Counted from the stretch's first letter, positions 1 to 12,891 are shown. The stretch is 64,000 nt of DNA from Dryas octopetala (GCA_963921425.1 OY992833.1:5429228-5493227), one strand, 5' to 3'. Made by a program: numbers and translations. The notes: a model not told the origin generated them from the letters alone.

Positions 1-59
1 TTCGTCGCCCAAAGTAATGTTCCTCGCCCAAAGTCCCACTGCCTTTTTTTGTGTACAAT

Positions 60-1800
60 TTTATGTATGTAATAGCATACGATGTAATCGTGTTTCCAAC
101 AAATCGAACTGTTCATTTTTTAATTCCCCACTCAAACAATTTTATGTATGTAGTAGCTCAATCGGAGATGTAGAAGTTAGGTAACGGTGCTCGAACTTTT
201 GAACAATTGTGAATTTTCTAATACTAATCGAACGAGTAGATGAATTTCAATTTGGCCGATTTTTTGCAGAGATGATCTTTGAGTATAAACGAATAAAATT
301 AATGGCTCCGATTGTTGAAATCACATTGTAGTATTCACAATTGTTAAATCGACAAAGTTTCAACGAAAAAGTTAATATAATTATACTCTTCAAGTGTATT
401 TATATGTAGAAGCTCACATTTCTATTGTGTTTTTAAAGATCCAAACCGATCATTTCTTAGTCCTCCACTCAAAGATCATCTACACAAAAAATTATCTCAA
501 TCGGAGATGTAAAAGTTAGGTTTAGCGTTTAGGGTGTATGGACGATCGTGGTTTTTATAATGATAATCGAACTGGTGGATGAACTCCGATTGGGCTGATT
601 TTTTGTTGGGATGCGCTTTGAGTATGAACATAGATGATGTATGGCTCTGATCGTTGTAATCACGTTGCGATCTTTACAATTATTGAAACGACAAGATTTC
701 AACGAAAAAGTTAATAGAATTTTATTTTTCAAGTGTATAAACCGTTCATTTATATGTAGAATCTCATATCTCGATTGTGTTTTCAACGATCCGAACCGTT
801 TATTTTTTAGTTTCTTACTCAAAGATCATCCCTCCAAATAATTAGGTCAATTGAAGATGTAGAAGTTAGGTATCGGAGCTTGAACGTATGAACAACTGTG
901 GTTCTCTAATAAGGGTTTGGGCGACGAAATGGTTCATCGCCTAAAGTCACTTTAGGCGAGTAAAGGCAAATTTCGGCTACTTTGGCCGACAAATATCTTC
1001 CTCGCCTAAGTTTACTTTGGGCGACGAACTTTCAAATTCCTCGCCTAAAATGACTTTGGGCAATGAACATTTTCATCACTCAAAGTTACTTTAGGCGAGG
1101 AATTGAACATTTCGTCTACTTTGGGCGATGAAATTTGCAGTTCTTCGCCCAAAATCCCATTGCCTTTTTTTGCGTACAATTTTATGTATGTAATAGCATA
1201 TAATGCGATCGTGTTTCCAACAATCCAAACCATTCATTTTGTTAATTCCTCACTCAAAGATCATCCATGAAAAAATTTGCTCAATCGGAGATGTAGAAGT
1301 TAGGTAACGGTGCTCAAACTTATGAACAATTGTGAATTTTCTAATACTAATCGAATGTGTAGATAAATTCCGATTTGGCCGGTTTTTTGCAGGGATGATC
1401 TTTGAGTATAAACGAATAAAATGAAAGGCTCCGATCGTTGAAATCACATTGTACTCTTCACAATTATTGAAATGACAAGATTTTAACGAAAGAGTTAATA
1501 TAATTTTATTCTTCAAGTATATAAACCGTTCATTTATATGTAAAACCTCATATCTCGATCGTGTTTTCAACGATCCGAACTGTTCATTTTTTAGCTTCTC
1601 ACTCAAAGATCATCCTTCCAAAAAATTAGGTCAATTGGAGATGTAGAAGTTAGGTATCGGAGATCGAATGTATGACCGATCATGATTTTTATAATGATAA
1701 TCGAACGGTTAGATGAATTCCAATTTAATCGATTTTTTGCAGGGATGATCTTTGAGTGGATGACTAAAACATGAATGGCTCGGATCATTAAAATTAATAA
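60..1800. repeat. Tandem array of about 345-bp units in CACTA subterminal region
   Basis: The marker TCAATCGGAGATGTAGAAG or a close variant recurs near 158, 499, 846, 1283 and 1631, giving spacings of about 341, 347 and 348 bp within two blocks. The blocks are separated by a stretch of GGCGACGAA-type repeats (905-1175), which also occurs at 1-50. This suggests a higher-order unit of one GGCGACGAA block plus two or three 345-bp units. Short open frames in the array are not genes. Confidence 0.75.
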
Positions 1801-1964
1801 AATGATTATATAAAATTAACCACATAATTGATTATGTAAAATTAACAATATAATTAATTATTTAAAATTAATTATTCGGACAACTTTTAGGGGACGAACT
1901 AGGAAAGTCGTTGCCTAAAAGGTTCTTGGGGGATGAAATTCCTTAGTCGCCTAAGGGTCTCCAG

Positions 1965-2570
1965 ATTTTTAAAATTTTTTCTTTTCTTCTTATTCTTCTT
2001 CTTTTTTTCTTTTCTTCTTCTTCTTCTTCTTTTTTTTTTTTTTTTGTTTATATTTGCTCTCATCTCTCTTATCTCTTGCATCTCTCCATCTCTTGCTGCC
2101 TCCATCTCTCTCTTCCTCCATCTATCTCATCCCTGCCTCCATCTTTCTTACCCTTGACGCTCTCAACCCCAGCCTCGCCCAGCCGCTCCTCCTCTTTCCT
2201 GATCTCCCCTCTCTCCTCCTCTTTCTCGCTCCTCCCAGCCCAAGCCCCGCCTCGCCCAGCCGCTCCTCCTCTTTCTTGCTCCTCCCAGCCCAGCCCAGCC
2301 CAGCTTCCCCCCTCTCTCGCTCCTCCCAGGCCCAGGCCCAGCACTAGCCCCAGCCTGCTTCCGCCATCACTGCTCCCAATCGCCCAAATCCCTCTTTTCC
2401 GATATGCCTTCTCCCTTCCTCTTTCTCACTTTCTCTCTCCCCAAAACCCACACCCACTGAAATCCCCACGCACAGAAACCCCCATTCCCACCCACGAAAA
2501 CCCCCATTTTTTGGGTAATTTTAAAAAAAAAATAAAAAAATCATCAATTGTTGTGAAAACTGAATTTTGA
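1965..2570. other. Pyrimidine-rich low-complexity stretch
   Basis: This is a long run of TTC/CTT and then CCCAGCC-type repeats inside the CACTA element. The open frames on both strands are products of the biased composition and have no recognisable domain. Confidence 0.6.
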
Positions 2571-2786
2571 TAGATTTTGGGCTAATATTTGACAATAATT
2601 TATTTTTTTGGTGAATAGTTGCATTTTCGGTGAAAGATAGTTGCATTTTTGTGTTGGGGGCTGATTATTTGTTGTTTGCATAGAGATATGTGTTTAATCT
2701 ATCTCTTAGTTAATTTTTTGTATAATTTAGTATTTAATGTTTCATAATTCTTAAAATTTATTAGTTAATTAGTTTGTATATTTGTA

Positions 2787-4428
2787 TAGGGGTCACCAAA
2801 AAGCCCATGGCCCGAAGCCCGATCTGGCCCGGCCTGAATAGTCATTGGGCTGGGCTTGGGCCATCCCCTTGAAGCCCAAGGGCTGCCTAAAGCCTGGCCC
2901 GCTTAGGCCCGGCCCAAAGCCCATTTACACACAATATATTTTCAATAAAAAAATATAGGATTTTGGCCATGTTGTGAATCGAACATCAGACCTAGCTCAT
3001 GGAACAAACTTCAACTCTCAACCAACTGAGCTGACTAGTTTATTTGTCTAATTGGTGAATCATAACATATTTAATAAGTTTTTCATTTGTATACTCTAAT
3101 AAATTATTAATATATTTATTAAGTTATTATATAATACTATAATCATTTAATGTTAGTAAATAGTAATAGTGTAAACTGTGTAATAGCATAAATAATAAAC
3201 TCTTAAACTTATATACAACATTACAAATTTACAACTATAGTTATTAAAGTTATTATAATAAACTTTTATAATACAACTATAATTAAAGTTATTAAACCAC
3301 GATCGTTCATTAATTCAACGATCTGAACCGTTCATTTTTTATGTTGATAGTCAAAGATTATCCTTACAAAAAATTGGCCAAATAGGAATTCATCTACCCG
3401 TTCGAATGTTCGATTATCATTAGAAAAACCACGATCATTCATTAATTCGACCACCGTTACGTCACTCTTACATCTCCGATTAAGCTAATTTTTTGCAAAG
3501 ATTCTCTTTGAATAGGGAACTAAGTTTGAACGGTTCGGATCGTTGAAAACACGATCGATATGTGAGCTTTTACATATAAATACACTTGAAGAGTATAATT
3601 CTAATAAATTTCTCTTTGAAACCTTGTTGTTTCCATAATTATGAAGACCACAACGTGATTTCAACAATCTGACCCGTTCATTTTCTATGTTCATAGTCAA
3701 AAATCATTCTTACAAAAAATCGGCCAAATCGAAATTCATCTACCTATTCGATTATCATTAGAAAAACCATGATCGCTCATTAATTCGACCACCGTTATGT
3801 CACTTTTACATCTCTGATTGAACTCATTTTTTACACGAATTATCTTTGAGTGATGAACTAAAATTTGAACGGTTCGGATCGTTGAAAACACAATTGCATC
3901 ATTTGTTTATAAAAATATGTAATAAAATATATAATAAACATATGTACATTTATGTTTTATTATAGTTGTAATGTTGTATATAATTTTAAAAGTTTATTAT
4001 TTATGGTATTACACTATTACTAATATAATAGTATTATATAATAACTTAATAAGCATATTAATAATTTATTGAAGTAAACAAACGAAAGAGCTATTAAATA
4101 TGTTATGATTCACAAACTTAACAAATAAACTAAAGCTTAGTTGGTTGAGAGTTGAAGCTTGTTATGTGAGGTCTCATGTTCAAATCACAATATAGCCAAA
4201 ATCTTATATTTTTTTTTTTTGAAGATATATATGTGTCTACACAGGCTTTGGGCCCATTCGGGCCTAGCCTAGCTCGATGGGCGGGCCTTGGGCTTGTGTA
4301 TTAAAGCCCAAGCCCAGCCCGGCCCAGCCCGAAAGCCCTATTGGGCTCTTATAATTCAAGCCCGAGCCTGGCCCGAACTCGAAAAGTTTGGACCAGGCTG
4401 ACCCAGCCCGGCCCATTGCCGACCCCTA
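2787..4428. mobile_element. hAT-like foldback element nested in the CACTA
   Basis: The ends read TAGGGGTC and GACCCCTA and are flanked by an 8-bp direct repeat with one mismatch (TATTTGTA at 2779-2786, TGTTTGTA at 4429-4436), which fits the hAT superfamily. The arms are long inverted repeats: GGCCCGGCCC-rich ends, then a tRNA-like stretch (about 2967-3046 left, 4133-4200 right), then AT-rich DNA. There is no transposase frame. The centre (about 3300-3900) carries copies of the GATCCGAACCG cassette also seen in the CACTA array. Confidence 0.65.
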
Positions 4429-4782
4429 TGTTTGTATGTTAAAATTAATTGGTTAGTTTGTATGTTAAAATTAATTGGTTAGTTTGTATGTTTCATAATT
4501 GTTAAAATTTATTCGTTAATATTTCATAATTGCTAAAATTTATTAGTTTGTATGCTTGTATGTGTATTGTTAGAAAAATTTATTATATATGGTGTTAGTA
4601 TATTATGTTAGTTTGTTGTATGTTAAAATTAATTAGTTAGTTTTATATGTTTTTTAATTATAAAATTTATTAGGTAGTTTGTATATAGATTAGTTTGTAC
4701 GTTTGTTAGTTTTTAAATATAAAATCTAGTTTAATTATAAAATGTAGATTAATTAGTTTGAGAAATTAATTAGTGGAAGGCG

Positions 4783-6256
4783 ATGGAGTCAGCTCCCGAT
4801 GATGTAGTTCAGCCTTCTTCGAGTACTGGGAACCCCTCTATGCCACGGAGGGCCCGTCGATCTCACCGCTCCGGTCAGGTCACCGCTCCCACATCATCCA
4901 CTGCGACGAGGGGACCATGTAGTGGGTTGAAGTCCTCTCGGATAGTGCGCAGCACTGCGGCGCGGATTTGAGTCATGTGTGTAGACAACAGCCAACGATC
5001 GTTAGATCCTAACGTCGACAATTTGTTCTCGCACAACGTGGGGGCGATTGTCCGTGCCGAGTGTGCCATGGTTGCAACCACTTGAAAAAAATTGTCGGAA
5101 GAGATTCAAAACAAAGTGATCCACTCCATCTCAGTGAGTATAGCTCGATAATTAATACAAAATGATGAATTTGATCATTCCTAACAATTTAATTTTTTTT
5201 TAGGTTAACTTTGACATTTAGATGGATGATCCCCTCACCGTCATGTACATAATAGATTTACTTATCAAGTCCTACAGGCAGTGGAAGCACGAACTACAAA
5301 GACATTTCAAGGGATTTTCGTTGGCAGTTGAGGCATTGGCTAACCCCCCTATGGAGTTAGTAGAGCGACCTGACTAATGGAGTTTTTTGTGCGAACATTT
5401 CATGAGCACAGCATTTTTGGTACATTTTATCATTTTAAGACTTAAAAAAATCGATTATTATTTTGTTTTTCTATTATTATATATACACTAATACATTTAC
5501 AATTTGCCTAATATTTAATAGAAGAAGTCAGTCGCCAACGCCAAGAATTGAAAAGGGAAGCTGTTTAACCATCATAGTGGTCTGACGCCTATCTCATATC
5601 GCCAACGTCGGGTATGTCATTATTTAATTTAATACATATCCTTAATATTTTTTAGGTCTTTGACAACATTATTTTCTTTTTCAGAGCGAGTCGCAATTCC
5701 CGAAGATAGACACTTTCGAGGATATCTATGAACATCCCGGTTGTGATGCGGCCAAGGCAAAACATGTTAGTTTTTATATTTTAATTTTTTTTCACAATTT
5801 TTTATATTTATATTTAATTTTCTAATTAGTTACTTGTGTATATAACATTTTGAAGGATAAGATGGTGGCCAACTCTAGAAGATATTTGGAGAGCTTGGCC
5901 GAGGAGCACCCTCCGGGACTCCATTGGAGTCAATTTCAGTACCCGATGTCGGACTTCGTATTATGATAGACTCACTAGATGTTAGGCCCGGTAAGGAAAT
6001 ACGCAGCATTGGATATGGGCGGATTTGTGACGTTTAGTCCTTATTTTCGTCTTCATCTTCTTCTCAGCCATTTGCAGTCGTTGCAGGGTTGTCCGCTCAA
6101 GTGAAGAAGTTGCAGGAGGACCTACAAGCCGAGAAAGCGGAGAAGGAGGCATTGTATGCCGCATTGACCAAGACGATACCTGGGTTTATCCCGCCACCGT
6201 CCTGTCATCAACCGCCGCCAGACATTAATGACGATGATACTACCGGTTTAGAATAG
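4783..6256 (+). pseudogene. CACTA second-ORF gene (plant transposase_24-like), broken
   Basis: Exon-like blocks lie at 4783-5133, 5204-5420, about 5523-5610, 5686-5766, 5857-5965 and 6067-6256, with GT/AG-like borders. Translation gives segments such as MDDPLTVMYIIDLLIKSYRQ, WSFLCEHFMSTAFL and KIDTFEDIYEHPGCDAAKAK, followed by a C-terminal coiled coil (VKKLQEDLQAEKAEKEALYA) and a proline-rich tail. This order matches the accessory protein of plant CACTA elements (Pfam Transposase_24 type), from memory of the family. In-frame stops occur, for example TGA near 5082, TAG near 5220 and TAA near 5375, so it is not expected to make protein. The exact borders are uncertain. Confidence 0.55.
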
Positions 6257-6353
6257 ATTGACCAAACACTCGACGAACTGATTTCGTCGCTCAAAACTTT
6301 AGGCAACTGGCAACGAAATCAGTTCGTCACCCAAAGTGTTTTTTCTAGTAGTG

Positions 6354-6609
6354 GCTACAGCAACTGCATGCTTCAGAAAAGAAGACAACAATTAACTTAA
6401 AAGACCAAAGCAACAACTACCAAGAGCAGCATCGTGAAGACCATCTGAAGAACACATGTAGCAAACAAACAAAGAAAAGAAAGAAGACAAATCACAAGCA
6501 ACAGATTTTAACATACAACCATTTTCCAAGAAGCTAGCATCACGTGGAGAGCAGATACAAGAAACTGAAGAAGCAGATTCATCGGTCAATCTTTGAATGA
6601 CTCTATATC
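6354..6609. repeat. Left arm of a large inverted repeat
   Basis: This arm begins directly at the CACTA end with GCTACAGCAACTGCATGCTT and is the inverse of 7104-7413 plus 12335-12394. The match is close over roughly 250 bp. No coding frame is convincing on either arm. Confidence 0.75.
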
Positions 6610-7103
6610 TATTAAGGCTCTTCATTCTTGAAGAGAAGGACGATTTGTAGAGAACCAGTAACATAACACCCACAGCTTGTAAACTTAGAATTTTAAGCTC
6701 TCTTTTTCACTTTTGTAAACACTTACTCATGTACTCTTTGTTTATGCAATAAAAGTTTCAGTTTACAAAAGCTCTCAAGTCTTTAGTTATTCAATTTGTA
6801 TTTAGTTTTTATTTTCTGGGTTTAGCTAGAGGACTTCTAGTCCAAAACAGAGAAACACTACAGCAAATATACAATTATATTGTTAAACTCGGTCCTTATA
6901 TTAATCTTTAGAGCTCCTTTTCTCTCCAACAGTCTCTTTAGTTGTTACTCTGCTGCTGTAAGGCAGGTCCCTGAGTTCTAGCCACTATTATAGCCAGAGG
7001 TGCTGCATACTGTGTTTCATACTTACTGTATCATACTCTACACAGTATCCAGACCGACAATTTTTTAGATACTCTCGGTAAGTAAATCTCGCTCTAAATA
7101 ATT
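6610..7103. other. Spacer between the inverted-repeat arms
   Basis: About 490 bp with no recognisable gene. It contains a possible polyadenylation-like stretch (GCAATAAAAG near 6748) but no terminal repeats that I can pair. Confidence 0.4.
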
Positions 7104-7413
7104 GATATAGAGTCATTCAAAGATTGACTGATGAATCTGCTTCTTCAGTTTCTTGTATCTGCTCTCCACGTGATGCTACTATTTCCTATGGATCTATTTT
7201 CTATATAACTAGTTCTCATGCATTTGGCTTTTGTGGCTGAGTTTCTATGATGTTTTGGAATGATGTTAGTCTCCACGTGATGCTAGATTCTTGGAAAATG
7301 GCTGCATGTTAAAATCTGTTGCTTTTGATTTGTCTTCTTTCTTTTCTTTGTTTGTTTGCTGCATGTGTTCTTCAGGTGGTCTTCACGATGCTGCTCTTAG
7401 TAGTTGTTGCTTT
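7104..7413. repeat. Right arm of the inverted repeat (first part)
   Basis: This is the inverse complement of the left arm. It carries an extra segment of about 90 bp bounded by two copies of CTCCACGTGATGCTA (near 7166 and 7272). The arm is cut at 7413 by the Copia element and resumes at 12335. Confidence 0.7.
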
Positions 7414-7748
7414 TGTTGAACATTGATGCAATTGTAAACAGAGAAAGGAAAGGGTAGAGAGAAGAGAGGAAGGAGGGAGCACAAAAATATGCGTGATGCT
7501 CAGTATGAGCCAGCCACTAACAATTTCATTATATCAAATCATGTCCATGTAAGGACAAGAAAACGGTTACAAAACAAATGGGGTGGAGTGACTGTGATCA
7601 CATCATCACCACTCATGCATCTGTCCTATAAGGCAGTGCCAACTGTCAGAAAATTAATACAAACCATTTGTAACTAATTAACTAACTTAATCTTGTATTA
7701 AAGCAGCTACTTAAGACTGGAATTCAATTAGAATCCTTAATTCCAACA
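7414..7748 (-). repeat. Copia LTR (3' LTR with respect to the element)
   Basis: 335 bp with TG...CA ends. It reads identically to 12000-12334, and the short open frame inside it is repeated exactly in the partner. Confidence 0.95.
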
Positions 7749-10700
7749 CTCCCTTCTAAGGTTTTAATTGAATTCACTCCAAGCATACTTCTCAACAAAC
7801 AGAACCTTTCCTTTGCTAAAGCCTTGGTGAATATATCTGCAATTTGATCTTCACTTTTGCAGTATAGAAGATCAATCTCCCCTTCCTGCATTGCCTCTCT
7901 GATAAAATGAAACTTCCTTTTAATGTGCTTTGATCGTTGATGAAACACAGGGTTCCTTGTCATTGCAATAGCAGAGGTGTTATCACACATTATAGTGGTT
8001 GGATCCACTTGTTCTTCACCAAAGTCTTGTAAAACAAACCTCAACCAGATAGCTTGAGTAGTGGCTTCTGCTGCACTCATGTACTCGGCTTCTGCAGTGG
8101 ATAATGCTACACTTTGTTGCTTTACAGATGCCCAAGAGAAAACACCACTGCCAAAAGAGAATGCATAACCAGAGGTTGATTTCATGTCATCTTCATCACC
8201 ACTCCAATCACTATCACAGTAGCCAATTAGAAGTGCTGATTCCCCTTTTCTGTATAGAATTCCATGGTCAATTGTACCACTGATGTACCTCAGTACCCTT
8301 TTGGCAGTTCCAAGATGCTTGGAGGTTGGACAATGCATAAACCTAGCCAGCAAACTAGAAGCAAACATTATGTCTGGTCTAGTTGCTGTTAGGTAAAGCA
8401 AACTGCCAATTATTTTCCTATATAATCCTTCATCTGCAGCCTTGCTTCCATCTTCTTTTCGTAGCTTATCTGTGGTGGCTAGTGGGATTGAAACAGGCTT
8501 GCAATTTTTTAAACCAAATTTCTCCAACAGACTTGAGGCATATTTTTGTTGATGAATGAATATACATCCTTCCTTTTGAACAACACCAATGCCAAGAAAG
8601 TGATGTAATAATCCCAAATCTGTCATTTCATATCTTCTCATCATTTCTTGTTTGAATTTCTCCATCATTTCCTTATCACTCCCAGTGTATACAATATCAT
8701 CCACATAGATGGATACAATGAGTGTGCCTTTTCCCATTTTGTGCCTCACATATAGAGTTGCTTCACTTGAGCTCTTTTCAAAACCACACTGCAGCAGAAA
8801 TGAATCAATGTTGCTATACCAAGCTCTTGGAGCTTGTTTAAGTCCATAGAGAGCCTTTTTTAATTTGTACACCTTGTCTTCAGCATTTGGAACCACAAAT
8901 CCCTCAGGCTGTTCAACATAAACTTCTTCCTCTAATACTCCATTGAGAAAAGCTGATTTCACATCTAGTTGATATAGCTTCCATCCTTTCTGAGCTGCAA
9001 GTGCAATTAAAGTTCTGATTGTATCCAATCTAGCTACTGGTGCAAAGGTCTCATTGAAATCCACTCCTGGCTTTTGAGTGTACCCCTTTGCAACCAGTCT
9101 AGCTTTGTGTTTCTGTATTGAGCCATCGAGATTAAGCTTTGTTTTAAAAATCCATTTCACTCCTACAATAGGCTTATCTCCTGGTCTACACACAAGTTCC
9201 CAGGTATGATTTTTCTCTATCATATTGATCTCTTCTTCCATAGCCTTTTGCCATGCTTGATCTTTTGCAGCATCAAAGTAGCTTTCAGGTTCAATGACAC
9301 TAAGTTTGCAATGAGCAAATACTTCATTCAGGTTCTTCCATTTTAAAGGAGTAGTGTCATAAGTTTCAGTCAGCACAATCTCATTTCTTGAGTTGACTTC
9401 AGGTGAATCTGACCTCAAGGAATTTTCAACAGTAGAGGAATCATTGTTTGGGAATTCCTCCACACTGTGTTGAGTTTGGTTAGGCAATTATGAGCTTGCA
9501 GACATATCATCTTCAATTTCCCCATCTGTCCAGGGCACAGTAGCATATATAATCTCTTCCTTTTCCCAATTCCACAAAGCTGACTCATCAAACACAACAC
9601 TTCTAGAGACAATAACCCTGGCTGTTCTTAGATCATACACTCTATATCCTTTCTCCCTGATGCCATAGCCTACAAACACTCCCGGCCTTCTGACCTGATT
9701 CATCCAACTTATGCCTTCGTTGAGATGGAATATGAGTGTAACAAATGGAACCAAAGATTCTCAAATGTTTGACTCCAGGTTTCCTTCCACTGAATTCCTC
9801 AAATGGAGTCACATTTTTCAAAGCTCTAGTGGGACATCTATTGAGTAAATAGACTGCAGTATTGACTGCTTCTCCCCAAAAATGCTTAGGCATTTGTTTT
9901 TCATGTAGCATTGCCTTAGCCATCTCTACAATAGTTCTATTCTTCCTCTCTGCAGTGCCATTTTGCTGAGGTGAGTATGAGACTGTTAATTGTCTTTCAA
10001 TTCCAAATTTTTCACAGAATTGATCAAATTCCAAAGAGGTATATTCTCCACCTCTATCACTTCTCAATTTCTTGATCATGAATCCACTTTGCAGTTCCAC
10101 CATTGACTTGAATTTCTTGAATACATTTAGCACTTCAGATTTGCATCTCAGAAAATAGACCCAGCACATCCTGGATTTATCATCAATAAATGTGAGAAAA
10201 TATCTATTCCCACCAATAGTTTCTGTCATTGGTCCACAGACATCTGTGTGTACCAATTCAAGTAGGTTAGATGCCCTCTTAACCTTCCCTTTGTCAAAGG
10301 CTTCTCTGTAAGACTTGCTTACTGCACATCCTTCACACACATGATCCTTTCCAGCAATCTGAGGTAGTCCATACACCATATCCTTATCCTGCAGTTGTAA
10401 CAAGCTGTCAAAGTTTAAATGGCCATATCTCTTATGCCATTTCCAGGAGGAATCAATGACAGTGGCTTTGTTTGCCATTTCAGAGCCAATGTCCTCGAGA
10501 GCAAGGGGAAAACACCTGTTCCCTTTCATCTGCACACTCACAACTAGACTTTTAAAATCTTTATCTCCATAAATATTTGCAGAAAAATCTCCAAAGATCA
10601 ACCAATAGCCATGCTCGACCATTTGTCCAACACTTAACAAGTTCTCATCTAATCCAGGTACAACCATTACTTCAGTAATGTATCTTGTGCCATTCTTGGT

Positions 10701-11999
10701 TTTAACAGGTAGTGTGCCTTTGCCAATTGACTCAACAAGATCACCTGTCCCCATTTTAACCTTGCATCTCACACTTCGATCAATGTCCACAAGTAGAGAC
10801 TCACACCCTGTCATATGGTTACTACAACCACTGTCCAGGTACCACACATCTTTACAATTTTCCACAGATGCTTTATGACATGCATAAAACATAGTGGCAG
10901 TCTCTTGTACCTGATTAGCATAGTTGACAACCTGTCCCCTTTTACTTGGTTGATGGCAGTCCTTCATCATGTGCCCAAATTTCTCACAGTTGTGACATTT
11001 GATTTTCCCTTTGAACCAACATTCCCCAAAATGAAGCTTATCACAGATTCTACATTTGGTCTTCCCTGCATCTGCTCCAACTCCCTTCACATTTGCAGTT
11101 GGCTTATTTTCCCACTTCTTGGGTTTACCCTTCCAGGCACCTTTTTTTCCTCCACTGTGATTGTAAGGTTTGCTTTGAGGGTTTTGAGAGTTTGATGAAA
11201 CACTCATGCTGGCCAGAGCCTTCTCAGCATAGCCTGAATCTTCCTCATGCCTATCCAGTCTGAGTTCATAGCTCTTAAGTGACCCTACAACCTCATGTAC
11301 TGAAACTGTATTTAAATCAACAGTTCTCTCAATAATCACACACATGGGATCATATAGCTTTGTTAAACTAATCAAAATTTTCTGTACCATTCGTTGGTGA
11401 GGAAGAGTTTCACCAAACTTTTCCATTTGATTGGTTAAGTCAAAAAATCGAGTAAAGTATGAGGACAAAGTTTCATTTTCCCTCATCCTCATATATTCAA
11501 ATTCTCTACGCAATCCTTGGAGCTTCACTGACCTGGTTTGTTCATCTCCATGGTACTCATCTCTAAGTAAGTCCCATGCTCCTTTAGCAGTTTCTTGATT
11601 AACAATTCGAGGGAAGATCTCCCTTGAAACAGCACCTTGAATGATTCCTAAGGCCTTTGCATCCTTCATCTGTTGCTCTTCAAGGTAAGAATCTACTTCC
11701 TCTTCGTCATCCACACTGAGTGCTTCTCCATCCTTCTTAACTTTCTCTTTCTTCTTCTTTGATTCTGGAATGCAAATTCCCTTTTCCACAAGCTTCCAGA
11801 TCCCATAGGACTTGAAGATTGTAATCATTCTGACTCTCCAGAATTCATACTCTGTTCCATCAAAGATGGGAGCTCGTAGCTCACCATTTCCAGATCCAGC
11901 CATAGCAGCTGAATGTTGAGATTTCTCGTTGGATTTCTCACTCGCCCTTCATAGAACCAACGCCCCAGCTCGATGATCGAAACTAGAGCTCTGATACCA

Positions 12000-12334
12000 T
12001 GTTGAACATTGATGCAATTGTAAACAGAGAAAGGAAAGGGTAGAGAGAAGAGAGGAAGGAGGGAGCACAAAAATATGCGTGATGCTCAGTATGAGCCAGC
12101 CACTAACAATTTCATTATATCAAATCATGTCCATGTAAGGACAAGAAAACGGTTACAAAACAAATGGGGTGGAGTGACTGTGATCACATCATCACCACTC
12201 ATGCATCTGTCCTATAAGGCAGTGCCAACTGTCAGAAAATTAATACAAACCATTTGTAACTAATTAACTAACTTAATCTTGTATTAAAGCAGCTACTTAA
12301 GACTGGAATTCAATTAGAATCCTTAATTCCAACA
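12000..12334 (-). repeat. Copia LTR (5' LTR with respect to the element)
   Basis: 335 bp with TG...CA ends. It is adjacent to the primer-binding site on the internal side and followed outside by the GCTTT target duplication. Confidence 0.95.
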
Positions 12335-12394
12335 GCTTTGGCCTTTTAAGTTAATTGATGTCTTGTTTTCTGAAGCATGCAGTTGCTGTAGCTT
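12335..12394. repeat. Right arm of the inverted repeat (remainder)
   Basis: This continues the arm broken by the Copia element and ends with the inverse of the first bases after the CACTA terminus (AAGCATGCAGTTGCTGTAGC). Confidence 0.7.
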
Positions 12395-12890
12395 TGTTGT
12401 GGCTGATTGTATATATCAGATATCTTTATTGCTGCACGTACATGTAATGCTCTTTTGTTGTTGAAGGATACTTGTGTCTAGTTTAGGTATTTTGAAAATA
12501 AAATGGTCTACAACTTATATTGCCACTGTTTGGAGCCCTCGTCCTTAATTCTCTAAATTCTTATAACCAAACAGGTGAATAGGTTAAAGAAATATATAGT
12601 GGACTAGCAGCCCAATATTTTAAAGTGTGGCCAATTGGGAGAGATTCTCTTCTTCCCACGTTTGTAAGATTTTCCATCCTTACCTTCCTAAGTTGATGCT
12701 GAGCAAGAGAACTTGGAGGCTTCTGTTTTGGGTGCAGATTGAGTGACCATAAATTGAGATTTTTTTTGGTGGTATATTTTTCTTTTAAGGATGACTTAAA
12801 TCAAGCATATACCCAATTTGGGGGGCAGCCATACACAACTAGATTAGATAGATAGAAGTGAATGGTAAAGTAAATGGTATATAATATTAA
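12395..12890. other. Intergenic DNA, nothing recognised
   Basis: AT-rich sequence without a convincing gene, terminal repeat or RNA gene. Confidence 0.5.
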
Positions 12891-12891
12891 G

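Larger units (their letters stand above)
1..6353 (+). mobile_element. CACTA (En/Spm) transposon, right part, decayed
   Basis: The right end reads, on the minus strand, CACTACTAGAAAAAACACTT, a CACTA terminal inverted repeat ending at 6353. Subterminal repeats of the type TTTGGGCGACGAA occur just inside this end (6260-6340) and again at 1-50, 905-1175 and 1885-1965. The left terminus is outside the window. The interior holds a tandem array, a nested hAT-like foldback and a broken gene whose exons resemble the second ORF of plant CACTA elements. No catalytic TNP2-type transposase is visible here, so this copy looks non-autonomous. Confidence 0.75.
7414..12334 (-). mobile_element. Copia LTR retrotransposon, nearly whole, young
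   Basis: The element has 335-bp LTRs (TGTTGAAC...TTCCAACA) that read identically by eye, a 5-bp target duplication GCTTT (7409-7413 and 12335-12339), a primer-binding site TGGTATCAGAGC just inside the 12000 LTR (initiator Met tRNA type) and a purine tract beside the other LTR. On the minus strand the parts run gag with a CCHC knuckle (CHNCEKFGHMMKDCH), protease (DSGCSNHMTG), GAG-pre-integrase and integrase, reverse transcriptase ([11 protein letters not shown]) and RNase H ([11 protein letters not shown]). This is the Ty1/Copia order. It looks almost whole, with about one or two breaks in pol. The lineage (Tork/TNT1-like or a relative) is not settled. Identical LTRs point to a recent insertion. 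Confidence 0.95.

Noticed and set aside
1933-2570. Several open frames of 70-165 codons on both strands
   Set aside because: They are made of TTC/CTC/CCCAGC low-complexity DNA inside the CACTA element, with no domain or codon signal.
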